Part shown: in pieces, positions 35,031-46,865 of the stretch | Position numbering within the stretch: position 1 is the stretch's first letter | Layout of the letters: every line of letters starts with the position of its first letter | Assembly (NCBI GenBank): GCA_007922305.1 | Contig: ML677366.1 | Span: forward strand, 12,986,910-13,050,909 | DNA length: 64,000 nt | Source of the DNA: Dermatemys mawii | Taxonomy: Eukaryota > Chordata > Testudines > Dermatemydidae | Direction: 5' to 3' | Notes under the pieces: generated by a model | What the model was told of the DNA's origin: nothing | Databases searched by the model: none | What the model saw: the letters and a program-made list of their open reading frames with translations, nothing else | Translations under genes and position numbers: made by a program

Positions 35031-36104
35031 GACTGAACTCATTAATGCCTATCAAATGCCTTGTGCATCTCAGATGGAGGGTGGTAGAGAGGGGCTTTCC
35101 CCCTCCTACAGATCCAGACCCACTCCTCCCCCCTTCCTCCTCTCTGCCCCAGGAGCTTCCCTCTGCATGACTACCCACCCTGTGCATGTGTGCCTGCCTC
35201 TGCAGGGGGAGTTCCCCCTCTGGGCGGCTAATGGTATGGGAGGGGGGACTCTGCATTCTGGCTTCCACAGAAGAAAACCAATAGAATCAATTAGAGGTTG
35301 TGGCTGGGTTTTTTCCAAAATAATTCCACCCCCAGCATGTTGTGAGCCCTTGTTCGTGGAGAATCTGTTATTAACTGCTAGAGAATTAACAATTTTCCCT
35401 GCCTGTCATCCAGCCTGCAGCCCTCCCTCCCCAGATCTGCTTTAACCAGCTCTTGCCTTTCCCGAACAGGGTGGCTAGGATGCTGGGTTTGAGCCTGAGG
35501 GATGGGGGAGAAGCTAGGGTGCCCCTCCCATCTCCTGACTGGGCTGTGTCCCAGAGGAAGTAAATCGCACCTGCTTGATAACTGGGCTCCTGAGTCCTGG
35601 TGGGCCACGCCCCCCACCTGCCTGAGACATGCTTTCGCACTGAAGCCAACAGGGAGATCAGTCTTTGCATGAATTTCCTTCCCTGCTACGTGGGTGTATC
35701 CTTGGCCTAGCAAGTGCCTCTTCTCTGCCCTGGTGCAGCAGCAAGGGTCACAGGTGTTTGGTGAGCCTCAGAGAAGAGCCCAGGAGTGTGAACTCAGAAC
35801 AGAAGGCAGTGCCAGGGGCTAGGCTGTCTTGACCTGCCTAGAAGCAGAGGGAGAGAGGAGCAAATCCCCGGGGAGAGGAGCCTTTAAAGGGAAAACCTGA
35901 GGACACTTTGGAGTGTGATGAAATTGGGATTTTGGCTGATTCAGAAAGGACAAAAAAAACTTGAAATCCTGCCTGCCCCTGCTCCAGCTAGGGAAGGGGG
36001 CAACATCCCTACCCTGGGTCACCTCCTAAGGGTGCTCTCAGTGCACCTCCGCTGGGAAAAGTTGACATGTGAACTTTGCGACAAGAGCAGGAAATGCCCC
36101 CCAG
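35031..36104. other. Unannotated unique-looking DNA
   Basis: Open frames of up to 143 codons occur in several overlapping frames; none shows a domain. Confidence 0.4.
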
Positions 36105-36291
36105 CAGGGCTGGAGTTTGTTAGGCAGAGCAGGCAGATGCCTTGGGGCGCTGGCATTCGAGGGGTGCTTAAAAGTTAAATATGAGTTACAAGTTTCATTT
36201 TTTTACAGAAAACATGAAGGTCAACTGTCGGGGTGGGGGGGTCGCTGAAGATGCTGTGCCTAGGGGCATCCATGCTGTAAATCTGGCCCTG
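36105..36291. mobile_element. Short hAT-like element with 8-bp TSD
   Basis: Begins CAGGGCTGGAGTTTGTTAGG and ends CTGTAAATCTGGCCCTG, imperfect inverted repeats with CA...TG ends. The flanks CCCCCCAG (36097-36104) and CCCACCAG (36292-36299) match at 7 of 8 bases, the TSD length of hAT elements. At 187 bp it is non-autonomous. Confidence 0.65.
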
Positions 36292-37249
36292 CCCACCAGG
36301 GGATGGGGGTGGAGGGTTGCTGTGCCCATGAGGACCTGACTCCAAATTCCAGTCCCCAGGGAGTTGGTAGCAGGAACCCCCAAGCCTGAGTCAGGGTCTC
36401 TGCCCCTGAAGCCATAGCCCAGGGCGCCAGAAGAGTCCAGGAGGCCCATGGACCTGGGATCAGTTGCAGAGGTTGGTGTTGGGGCAGGCAGTGATGTTCC
36501 TGGAGCAAGGGCCCCTCATCTCATTGGGCAAGGGACCCAGCAAACTCAAAGAGCCCCTTATCAGATCCATAACTCTCCTCTTGCAAGCGCAGTGCCTGAG
36601 ATTATGAGGCATGTGATAGCCCGTGGCTCAAGGTTGTAAGAACAGTCAACAGCCTGTGAAAGTATGGACACAATTAATCTCTACCAGAAGAATTTTACTG
36701 TGAGAAGAAGTCACCCGGATCTACTGTGAGTCTGGGATGTGAGTGGAACAGTGGGTGCCATGCCCCCGTCACTGCCTCGCCTCATTGCCAGAGCCTGCCT
36801 AGCCTTGGGGACTCGGGGTGCTGGCTGTCACAGCGCCCATGGGAGCCGTCACAGCCTGGGTGCCAGCTGGGGCAGCTTCAGGACAAGGAAGGTGCATGGC
36901 TGGGCTGGGGTCAGTATCTTTCTCAGTGATTCCAATGCATGAGCCAGATGGGGCCCAGCTTCATGCTCAGAGCCCATGGCAGTTTACAGGGCTGGACAGT
37001 AAAAACCATCTCCGGTGAGCTGGGCAAAAGGGCTCTGAAACTGCAGTGACACCACAAACATGGAGCCCAGGTGACATTTCGGAGCAGAACTGTGTCTTAG
37101 TCCCAGGGAGCGGTGTGAAAGCACAGGCAGCACAAAAGCCAGACACACCCAGCTCTCTGCATTCCAGCCCTGCACGGCCCCAAAGTCTATTGCTCAGCTC
37201 TGGCCAGGCCATGGGACAGCTCAGCTCTCCAGTCCAGCACTCAGGAGAT
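36292..37249. other. Unannotated unique-looking DNA
   Basis: No gene or repeat recognised. Confidence 0.4.
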
Positions 37250-38032
37250 GAGGGTCGACAAGAACAAATGCGGAGTCCTGCACTTAGGATGGAAGAATCC
37301 CATGCACTGCTACAGGCTGGGGACCGACTGGCTAAGCGGCAGTTTTCCAGAAAAGGACCTGGGGATTACAGTGGACAAGAAGCTGGATATAAGTCAACAG
37401 TGTGCCCTTGATGCCAAGAAGGCCAATGGCATATTGGGCTGTATTAGTAGGAGTATTGCCAGCAGACAGAGGGAAGTGATTATTCCCCTCTCTTTAGCAT
37501 AGGAGAGGCCAAATCTAGACTATTGTGTCCAGTTTTAGGCCCTCCCACTACAGAAAGATTGTGGACACATTGGAGAGAGTCCAGTGGAGGGCAATGAAAA
37601 TGAGTAGGGGGCTGGGTCAAATGACTTATGAGGAGAGGCTGAGGGAACTGGGCTTATTTACTTTGCAGAAGAGAAGAGTGAAGGGGGCTTTGAGAGCAGC
37701 CTTCAACTACCTGAAGTGGGATTCCAAAGAGGATGGAGCTCGGCTGTTGTCAGTGGTGGCAGATGACAGAACAAGGAGTAATGGTCTCAAGTTGCAGTGT
37801 GGGAGGTTTAGGTTGGATATTAGGAAACACTATTTCACTAGGAGGGTAGTGAAGCACTGGAATGGGTCATCTAGGGAGGTGGTGGAATCTCCATCCTTAG
37901 AGGTTTTTAAGGCCCAGCTGGACAAAGACCTGGCTGGGATGATTTAGTTGGGGTTGGTCCTGCTTTGAGCAGGAATTGGACTAGATACCTCCTGAGGTCT
38001 CTTCCAGCCCTGACCTTCTGTGATTCTATGTG
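37250..38032 (+). mobile_element. CR1 LINE, C-terminal ORF2 and 3' UTR, copy 2
   Basis: Same subfamily and strand as 32526-33592. A first frame, 37248-37502, covers NKCGVLHLGWKNP to REVIIPLSLA and ends in a stop where copy 1 reads on. A second frame, 37525-37947, continues from LERVQWRAMKMSRG to VVESPSLEVFKAQLDKDLAGMI. The 3' tail ends TTCTGTGATTCTATG at 38031. The 5' truncation is near 37250. Confidence 0.9.
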
Positions 38033-38224
38033 GGAATGGCAGGTGTGTGTCTGGAGGGGAGCGGGGAGCATTGTGTGATGAGCAGGTAGCAGAGAAATCT
38101 CAACCAGTTCTAAGTGCTTGTGTCCAAGATGGGAGGCAGCCCGGATTGAGCCAGTCCAGCATCCTGCTCCATTGCTGGGTGGACCACAGCTCCTGTGCCC
38201 TGACTCCATGCCTGGGTTGGTAGA
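38033..38224. other. Unannotated spacer
   Basis: Nothing recognised. Confidence 0.4.
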
Positions 38225-38660
38225 GGTGGGGGCAAAGACGTGAAGGTGTGTGCAACCGTCTCTCTGTAGGGGTGAGTGCAAGTAGGTGCACAAGTACATG
38301 TGTGCAGGGGGAGACTATGTAGCTGGATGCAATGGTGGAGGGGCATGGAGTTGTGTGTGAGTGTGACGAGTAGACACAAAGTGTGACTGTGTGAAGGGTA
38401 AGGAAGGCAGAGTGCAGCATATGTGTAGCTATGAGTATGCAGATAGCCGAGGGCGTTCCTGTGTGTGTCTGGCTGTGGTTATGTGTGTCTGTGTTTCAGT
38501 GCCTAAGGTGTGGCTTTGTGTAGACAGTGTGTGTGTGCAGTGTGTATATAGCATGGGTGGCTGGGTGCTGTGTGTTTAGGAGGGTGGGAGTGTTTGTATA
38601 TGTGTGGCTGTGTGCAGTGTGTATATGAGTGGCTGTGTGTATAGGGTGTGTGGAGGGGGA
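38225..38660 (+). repeat. GT-rich low-complexity region
   Basis: Irregular runs of TGTGTG interrupted by other bases, densest at 38460-38650 (for example GTGTGTGTGCAGTGTGTATA). A degraded (GT)n array. The cysteine/valine-rich open frames here are artefacts. Confidence 0.8.
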
Positions 38661-41193
38661 GTAAGCATCATAAAGTGAAAATGCCAATTAAATCAGCAAA
38701 TTCTCCCCATCAGACAAACCAGGACTAATTAAATACTTAGAGGCAAAAATGCTGGGCATAGGGCTGAGGCAGGGCAGAAGCCTTCATCAGCTGTGCCACT
38801 GATTCCTGTAATAATGATCTCTCTGCACCATGGGCCCAGAGCCCCTCGTGTTCACCCTGGCCATGGGGGCATGAAGGTTCCCCTTTGACAGCAGAACAAT
38901 GGAGCCCTAGCGATAAAGCCCTGGCAGTTGCTTTGCTTCATGGGCAGAGGAGGTTGGGTGGGGGGCTTTGTCATTCCAGACTCAGCACTGGGCAGCGTCT
39001 GAGTCAAGCTAGCACCCTAGGGCAGGCACCGGCTCCCTGCCAACGCCCAGGGGCTCGATAGCCACAGGGACATCTTACCCAAAGCACTTCAGTGTGAGCC
39101 AGCCGTGAGAAAGGTTGTTTGGACCAGAACAGGGACCATTCTGCCCTCAGTGCTCCCCACAAGCCACGGGGACAGACTTTCCCCACGGACTCAGGGGGGC
39201 AGTTGATCTGGTAGGTGCATCTGACACACTCAGTGAGATGGGGAGGCTGGATTTGGGCATGTCACAAAGGGTTGCCAACCATTGGCACAGGAGGTACAGC
39301 TGGGGCAGGCATCGGCTGGAGCTTTCAAGCCCCAGCCCCAGAGACACCCATCCCTTTGCCTAGTGGGTCACCTCACGTGCTGCCCATCCCTTTGAACATG
39401 AAGATGCCCACAGGGAAGCTGAAGTGCCAGGCTGTGCCTGCCTCCAGGGAGACAGGCTTCTGCCATGAGAACTCAGGCTGCTGGCTCTGCCCCATGCCAT
39501 GGCACAGATGCACTTCTGGGTTGGCACCAGCGCTCTGCCCCATGCAGAGAGCTCATGTCCACTTGCATTACACACAGCGAACAATTTAATTTATCCCGGG
39601 CTCCCTGATCCTCGTAACAACGGGAGCCTCCAGCCCCAGCACGCAGCCCAGATTCACTGTGACAGCTCCAGATTCATATTCATCAGGAAATTCAATCTCC
39701 TGTAAAGAATCCCTGCATCAGCATCGTGCAGCGAGTCCTGACCCCTCCGCCCACTCTGTCCAGCCAGGACATCATTGCAAAGCTCATTAGTGCAAAGACA
39801 ACGGTCACACTGCCTGGGGAATTCATGTGGACCAGCCAGGGGCTTCCATTTTCCCCTCTGGGGCTAGAGTCCTCCCCCCGGCTGCTGACTTTGAATCCAT
39901 GGACTGCAGAGATAGAGTGGAGCAGAGCTCCATACTCGGGAAAGCTGCTCCCTGGTGTGGCCCTGCTGGTAGCCTACTAGCTCGCTAGGCTGTCAGCCTG
40001 TTCACACACAACCCCATGCAAGGGCACTTCCCGCTCATCTTGGGAACTTGCCCCTCTGTGCCCCTTCCTTTAAAGCCCTATACAGAGCACCATGGGCGCC
40101 CATCCACTGGGCACATCCCTATGACCCCAGTTCATCTGGGAGGGGCTTGGGCAGCAGAGAGCTACAAGGGAGAATGAATCCTGCTCTGTGCCCCGCTCTG
40201 CTGCCTGAGTCAACACCCTGAACCGAAATCCCTGCAGGGAGCCAGGGAAGGATTGAAAAGCACCGGTGGGCCTGGCGCTGTCTGAGCCCCAGGGCATGGT
40301 GTGAGCAGAGAGGCCAAGGAGACTCAACTCCCTTCTGACCCCGAGAGGGGGCTGCTTGCAGGACAGGACTGAGCTTGCAGGACAGGAGTGGAGCTTGCCC
40401 TGCTGTTGACAGGCAGCATCCTCTCTGTGGACAGACACAGCCCTTTGGTCTCTGGGGACCTCAGAGTGGCACCTTCCATCAGTCCCAAACGAAACTTTAG
40501 GGGGCGGAAAATGCCCAGCACATCAAGACATCCTTAACTGAGACAGCTAATGCCACTTCTTTGGAATGTGCCCACCAGAGGGAGCTGTTCAGCCCCTGAA
40601 ACGGGACCAGCTGCCACCCCGGGACGCCAGCAGCTGCACTCGCTTTGGGAGGGAGGATTCTGTGACTGCTGCTCAGAGCTGAGAGCCAGGGGAGTCGGGC
40701 TCTGTCCCCCCAGCTTCTGTCACAGGCCTTCCCCCTCTCTGTGCCTGTGCCCTCCGGTGGAAGCTGACGGGGATGGAAGATGGGGTATTAAGATGATCAT
40801 TCCACTCCCTGGTGCAAGCCAGACCCACCTGATATGGCTGCGGGAGGTGTGAAGGAGGCCCTGGCCCTCACCATAGTAACTGAAGGGGCACGGAGGGGTG
40901 GTGGTCTCGTTGGGCGGTGGATGGGAGCCTAGAGAAGCTTCATATTAATGCTGCCAGGTATGTGTGCCAGGCTGGGGGAGCCTAAAGAGAACCTTGGCCT
41001 CTGTCTGGATCCACAGTGGCTTGGGAAAAAGCCAGAATGCCTCCAGGGCTGGGCTCCGGCCCTGAGCCCCAGGTACAGGCAGGGGGAGCGGTGAGGAGCT
41101 CCCAGGAGCCTATCGCTGGTTGTGGTGCTCCTGGCTCCCCCAGGAAGCCAGGGCCCCAGGATGACTGCTGCGCCGGTGCCAGATGGTGGATGA
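38661..41193. other. Unannotated unique-looking DNA
   Basis: No gene. Bases 39570-39720 (AATTTAATTTATCCCGG, TCATATTCATCAGGAAATTC) may be conserved noncoding sequence; nothing decisive. Confidence 0.4.
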
Positions 41194-41271
41194 GATTACA
41201 AGAATTTGATTTTCAAATAATCCATAAACCTGGCTGAGCTAATGGCATTTCATATGCATTATCTTGTAATC
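41194..41271. promoter_or_regulatory. AT-rich block bounded by a perfect 10-bp inverted repeat
   Basis: GATTACAAGA (41194-41203) is the exact complement of TCTTGTAATC (41262-41271). Between them lie AAATAATCCATAAACC and CATTTCATATGCATTATC, words like paired-class homeodomain and octamer/POU sites. It sits in GC-richer DNA. Regulatory function is a guess. Confidence 0.25.
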
Positions 41272-41711
41272 CCAGAGAAGAGAACATTTCAGAGCAAAGA
41301 GCCTGATTCTCCCTCCCTGCAAGGACTCTAACAAGCTACAGTTAATCCGCCTTTTGTTAGAAGGTACTTACAGGGAATCTACAAAGGCACAGGGGCTTTG
41401 CCAATTCCACAGCACAAATGCCTGCAGGTTACTTTGCATGCCAGTGGCACCTGGCCGCACGTGGCTACAGTGCCTCTGTGACATAGCCTGGGGCCTGTGG
41501 CTACAGGCCTTCTGGTGCACATGGATGCAAGGCCCAGCAAGGAGCAAAACTTGGTAAGACACCCAGCACAGCCAGGCGTGTGTGGGTACATCATCATGTG
41601 CATGATACAGACATGGATGTGGCAGAGGGTTTCTAGAGTTCCATTAGAGGACATCGCATTGGTGGTTGTGAGCTCAGCTACAGGAGTGCCAAGAGAGTCC
41701 CAAGGGATCTT
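41272..41711. other. Unannotated spacer
   Basis: Nothing recognised. Confidence 0.4.
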
Positions 41712-43490
41712 AAGAGTATAAGAGCGGCCATCTTGGGTCAGACCCTGGTCCATCTTGCCCAGTATCCTGTCTCCGACAGCAGCCCATACCAGAGCTTCAG
41801 GAAGAGGGTACACGCCTGGCTTCTAATAGAGGTTTAGGGTCGCATCCTTGATTATCTTGGCTAATAGTCACTGATAGCCCTATTCTCCATGAATTTATCT
41901 AGTTTTTTTTAACCCAATTATGCTTCTGGCCACCACAACATCCTGTGACAATGAGTGCCACAGGTGAGTCGTGCCTTGTGTGAAAAAGTACTTCCTCTTG
42001 TTTGCATTAAACTTGCTGCCTCTTAATTTCTCAGTGTGACTTCTAGGTTTTGTATTGTACAAAGGGGTAAATAACTCTTCTCTATTCACCTTTTGTCACT
42101 ATTCATGATTTTATAGATCTCTATCGGATCCCTCCTTAGTTGTCTCTTTTCTAAACTGAAGAGCACTACTCGCTTGAGTCTCTCCTTGTATGGATTCCCT
42201 TGATCATCTTTGTTGCCCTTCTCTGAACCTTTTCCAGTTCCACTATACACGGTGACTCTTAGGATCCCGTTTTTGGGTGGTAACAGCTAACTCCATCCTT
42301 GTGGATGTGTAGTTGGAATTATTTTTTTACAATGTTCATTACTTTGCTCTAACCAACATTGAATGTCATCTGTCATTTTGTTGCCCAGTCACCCGGTTTT
42401 GTGAGATCCTCTGTAACTCCTTGCAGTTTGCTTTGGACTTAATTATCTTGAATAGTTTTGTATTGTCTGTAACCTTTGCCACTCCACTATTCATTCCTGT
42501 TTCCAGATCATTAATGAACATGTTAAACAGCACAGTTCCCAGTACAGACATAGGCGCCAACTTCCCCCAGTGCTGGTGGGCGCTCGTGCCCCACTTCGCC
42601 CCCGGCCCCACCCCAACTCCACCCCTTCCCTGCCCCCATTCTCCACCCCCATTCCATCTCCTTCCCCAAAGTATCCACCCGAACTCCGCCCCCTCCCTGC
42701 CCCTATTGGACCCCTTCCCCAAATCCCCGCCCCAGCCCCGTCTCCTCCCCCGAGTGCGCCATGTTCCGCCTCTTCCCCCCTCCCTCCCAGCCATGCAAAA
42801 CAGCTATTTTGCGCGCAAGCGCTGGGAGGAAAGGGGGAGAATTAGGACCTTGTGGCCCGCTCAGGGGAGGAGGCGGAGCGAAGGGGAGCTGGGGCTGGGC
42901 AGAGGGGTGGGGAGCTGCCGGTGGGAGTTCAGCACCCACCATTTTTTCCCTGTGGGTGCTCCAGCCCCATAGCACCCACAGAGTTGGCGCCAATGAGTAC
43001 AGATCCTTAGGGGATCCTGCTGTTTCCCTCTCCCCATTGTGAAAACTCACCATTTACTCCTACCCTTTGTTTCCTATCTTTTAACCAGTTACTGATCCAT
43101 GAGAAGCCTTTCCCTATTATCCCATGACTACTTTAGTTTCCTTTAGAGTCTTTGGCGAGGGACCTTGTCAAAGGCTTTCTGAAAGTCCAAGGAGGCTTTA
43201 TATTGACTGGATCACCCAGTCCACATGCTTTTTACTCCCTCAAATAATTCTAATAGATTGGTGATACATGACTTCCCCTTACAAATGGGAACAATCGTGT
43301 TCCACCAAAATCCTGTTTATCTATGTAGCTGATAATTCTCTTCTTTACTACAGTTTCTACCACTTTGCCTGGTCCTGAAATTAGGTTTACTGGCCAGTCA
43401 TTGCCAGGAGCGTCTCCGGAGCCCTTTTGAGGAATGGTTGTTACACATTGGTCTATAGTGTATTTGTTTCCAGGCAGCTCCCACCCAATT
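41712..43490 (-). mobile_element. CR1 LINE interrupted by a hAT-like element
   Basis: A minus-strand CR1, 3' end near 41716 (TATAAGAGCGGCCATCTTGG) and truncated near 43490, split at 42548/42996 by the element at 42549-42995. On the minus strand it shows RT pieces LFNMFINDLETGMNSGVAKV (right of the 3' UTR) and PGNDWPVNLISGPGKVVETV at about 43400-43330. Frames are broken. Same general family as 51-2325 but more diverged in the 3' UTR. Confidence 0.88.
42549..42995. mobile_element. hAT-like non-autonomous element, perfect 8-bp TSD
   Basis: A 447-bp insert with ends CATAGGCGCCAACTTCC and GAGTTGGCGCCAATG; the 15-base terminal inverted repeats differ at two positions. It is flanked by exact AGTACAGA copies at 42541-42548 and 42996-43003. 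Removing it and one copy joins the CR1 without a gap. The core is C-rich (CCCCATTCTCCACCCCCATT). No transposase. Confidence 0.9.
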
Positions 43491-44002
43491 TTACTGACTC
43501 TCCTCCAGAAGCAACCGAGTCCCACTGAGCTACAGGCCGTCTTCCAAGAGCCCACCCCAGCTCCTATAGAATCAACAGCAAAACTCTGAGGCCTGCAGTG
43601 GGAGCAGGATAAGGCTCTTCATGGGAGAGTCTCACAAGGGCCTGTGTGATGGTCCCCCGGGTAATAGGGGTAGGATGGGACTCATGGCAGTTTTCTGAGT
43701 AACCCGAAAGGATTAAAGCGGGTGGCATTCTAATCTGAACAGAGATTGTACCAAGCCTATGAAACTCCCCTGACAAGGCAGCGTTGTGGCCTGCGCCGTC
43801 CCAAAGGAAGGAGTCCAGCCACAGAGGTCCTTCACCCACACCCCTGGCCAGATACAGGCCCAAGCCAGATAATCCTTATTCCTCCACAAAGCCGAGGGCA
43901 GGAGGGCCTGCATGGAATGGGGCCGTCCCTTGGCAGCTGAGGCATGACATTGCCCTCTCATCAAAAAGGGGTGGGGGCAGGACAGGCTGTAGCAGGCTCA
44001 CA
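43491..44002. other. Unannotated spacer
   Basis: No gene seen. The minus strand at about 43535-43515 reads CCTGTAGCTCAGTGGGAC, like a pol III A box, but no B box follows. Confidence 0.4.
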
Positions 44003-44120
44003 GAGAGTGACCAGATATCCTGATTTTATAGGGACAGTCCCGATTTTGGGGTCTTTTTCTTATACAGGCTCCTATTACCCCCCACTCTCTGTCCTGATTT
44101 TTTGCTGGCTGGCCACCCGA
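44003..44120 (+). mobile_element. ~120-bp TIR element (MITE-like), copy C
   Basis: GAGAGTGACCAGATATCC at the left and CTGGCTGGCCACCCGA at the right are diverged forms of the TAGGGTGACC ends. The interior TTATAGGGACAGTCCCGATT and TTTTTCTTATACAGGC matches copies A and B. Confidence 0.6.
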
Positions 44121-45913
44121 CATTGAAAGCTACTTCACTCTGCCATCTGCTTCTGTAGGAGTGGACACTAACGGAGGGGAGCCTATTTTTGACCCTCCTT
44201 CCCCAGTCCTGTTCCAGCATCTCTGCCTGCTGCTCTCCCCTTTGAACCCAGAACTTTCCTGCTACAAACACCCTGGGAATCTCCAGGATAAAGCCTGGGA
44301 GATCAATGGCACAAAGACATCCAGGACTCTGCTGATGCACCTCACTCCTGACCCACAGGCTGCCCCCACCCTCCAATATTCTGCAGCCAGAGTCTCTTTC
44401 TGGAGGGCCCTCTCGCCCCAGCCCTGGGGCAGACCTTGGGCGCAAACGCTGCTTGCACTGGGCCCAGATGGAAACATTGCTAAATGCTCCAGGGGCGTCG
44501 CTCCCACAATCTAGCTGTAGCCACAAGCTCACAGTAGGGCTGATGCAGCCCATGGGTCAATGCCAGAGATGGTACCTCCTATACCCCTCCTGGCCATCTG
44601 GAACATGCTGCTGGGCACGTCAAGCCCAGGAAGAGAGGGAGGGGGAGGGGCTTTGCAGTCTGATAATTTATGGAGCTGCTGGCGAGTTTTCACACTCTCG
44701 CCAGATTCAGCTGTTTGGGCTCTGACTGACATGCTTCCAGTGAGGAGAGACACCCCGCCTCCGGGGGGAAGTGCTTTGCATGGCTCTGATGAGGGCCAGG
44801 GGCAGGGTGACAGCCTGCGGCCACCTGGCATGATAGGAGATGCCAACAGGAACCAGCACAAGCCCTGTTGGACACAAGTTCTGACAGTGATGGGCAGACA
44901 GGTGGTCCCGTGTCCTGGCTCTGCTAAGGAAGGCAGCAGTCGCCCTTAAAGAGGATGCCTCAAATCACGAGCAGAGCTGGATGCAGCCCAGGGTTGGACG
45001 AGACCAGCAGGGGGTGTTTGGGGTGTATGGGCAGAGCTGCAGGTGGGTGCCGAGGAGTGGAAGAACAAGGGGAAGGGCAGGTTGGGGTTGAGGGGAAATT
45101 TGAGCCTGACAATCTCTTGGCTTGTGCCTGCCTCTAGCAAAATCACCAGTCACCACACTCTCTCTGTCCACACACACGCACGTTGCCATGAATGTGACTG
45201 TACATGTGCAGCCTCCATACACACACAACCCTACACTCTTGCCCCTCCGTTCACCCACAACCCAACCCGCCCCTGGCCTCTCTCTCTACTCCCCTTGCTG
45301 TGCCCAAGGGACAGAGTCACTGGCTATCTGAGCCACAGAGAGCTCAGCAGAGTGGCCAGCTGCTTCGCCACTCATCTGTACCAGCCTCCCCAGGGCCATT
45401 CGGGCACAAGCCTCCCATGCTCTGAGCGGGGTTGGACCGCGGGGTGGTAATAACCACTGGCAGCTGCTCTAGGGCAGGCTATTGCTTCCGCCCCTGCTGC
45501 TGTCACTGATGGAGCTGACGCCCTGGGGGAGCTTAAGGAAAAGCTCAGTGTAGGAGCAGCTGATGGGATTTCCCACGCAGAGCCTGCCACCTAGTGGCAC
45601 GGGAAGGTGTTGGCCTACACACTGCTGCCAACAAACCTCTGCTAGAACAGGACGCCACATTTGCCTTTTAAATTAGATCTAGGCCCATGTCTGAGCCAGA
45701 GACTGTGGACCAGAGGTGCCCACAGCCTCAGAGTCCCAGGGCAAGGCAGCTCTGGCAGGGAGCTTCTCCTTTCCCGCTGGGCCATGGCTAGGAGAGGAGG
45801 GAAGGCGTTTTTTAGGTCAGCAGCAGCCCAGATCGCAATGGGTCAATTCAAGGAAAGCAATGACTGAGCATGGTACAGACACACCCTACTGAGCCCACCT
45901 CCTCCCCCTAGGA
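44121..45913. other. Unannotated unique-looking DNA
   Basis: Many overlapping frames of up to 175 codons, none with a recognisable domain. No repeat recognised. Confidence 0.4.
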
Positions 45914-46205
45914 CAGTGTATCTTAACCAGCGGGTTGCAATACAGTGGGGTGGGCAGTGGGTAGAGTCACAGAAGGCAATGGGGGGGGGCTGCATAAAAA
46001 CGTTATTACAAATGAAAGCAAAGAAAATCTGGTTCCTGCGCTCCATGCACACGCTTACCTCTCAGGGGTCAGCCTCTCAGCGCGCACACGCACCATTGCT
46101 ATCACGGGTACCGTTTTTACTCTTACTGTCAATGAAAGCGGATGACAAAAAAATAGTTGACTTCAAATAAGGGAATTGCCAGCCTGGGAAGTTTGAGAAA
46201 CACTG
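45914..46205. mobile_element. hAT-like element, diverged
   Basis: Starts CAGTGTATCTTAACCAGCGG and ends GAAGTTTGAGAAACACTG; the complement of the right end reads CAGTGTTTCTCAAACTTC. Candidate TSDs CCCTAGGA and ACTTAGCA agree at only 5 of 8 bases. It lies 89 bp left of the LTR element. Confidence 0.55.
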
Positions 46206-46294
46206 ACTTAGCACACGGGACACAATCTTCCTGGGGCTGGCCTGCATTCCATTACAACACCCCCAGACAGCCTCGGGTTTTAATATAAAGTTAC

Positions 46295-46861
46295 TGTGAG
46301 GGAATAGAAATGCTCTCAATGGCTCCTGTTGTGTGAAGGTGTCCATGCCTGAAGCTGTAACTTGACTCCAGGTGGGGGGAAGAGGTCACTTGACCTCCTG
46401 CCTGGGGAACAGACAAAGGAAGCAGGGGAGGAGCTGGGGAGTGAGTTTCAGTCTGGGTCTGGCTGGGAAGAGGCAAGAGAGCTACAGGCAGGCTGGCCTG
46501 GCTCCCTGGCCCCAGAATGGATCCAGCTGAGGGGCCGCGTTCGCTGCATGGTCTGTGTTAGACCAGGTATCTGTCATCTAATAAACCTCTGTTTTACTGG
46601 CTGGCTGAGAGTCACATCTGACTGTGGAGTTGGGGCGCAGACCCACGGGCTTCCCCAGGACCCTGCCTGGCGGGCTTGCTGGGGGAAGCGCACAGAGGGG
46701 CAGAAGGTGCTGAATGCTCTGAGGTCAGACCCAGGAAGGTGGAAGCTGTGAAGCTCCTAGCCTTGGAAACAGGCTGTTTACGGAGAAGAAGCTTCCCCCC
46801 AGAGTCCTGACTGGCTTCTGAAGGAGCAGGTCCAGACCACCGCCCCGGGAACTCCGTGACA
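46295..46861 (+). repeat. LTR, left arm (plus orientation)
   Basis: TGTGAGGGAATAGAAATGC to GGGAACTCCGTGACA, with AATAAA at 46580-46585. The 129-codon frame inside is non-coding LTR sequence. It is followed by ACTG (46862-46865), the same four bases that follow the right LTR, before the sequences part. Confidence 0.92.
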
Positions 46862-46865
46862 ACTG

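Noticed and set aside
38225..38660. Repeated GT blocks as a CRISPR-like or regular tandem array
   Set aside because: No fixed repeat-spacer structure; a degraded dinucleotide repeat in a vertebrate genome.
43500..43560. tRNA gene on the minus strand (TAGCTCAGTGG)
   Set aside because: Only an A-box-like word; no B box and no cloverleaf.
46362..46751. 129-codon frame repeated at 49684-49295
   Set aside because: The two near-identical proteins are only the two LTR copies; the frame crosses the LTR poly(A) signal region and is not a gene.
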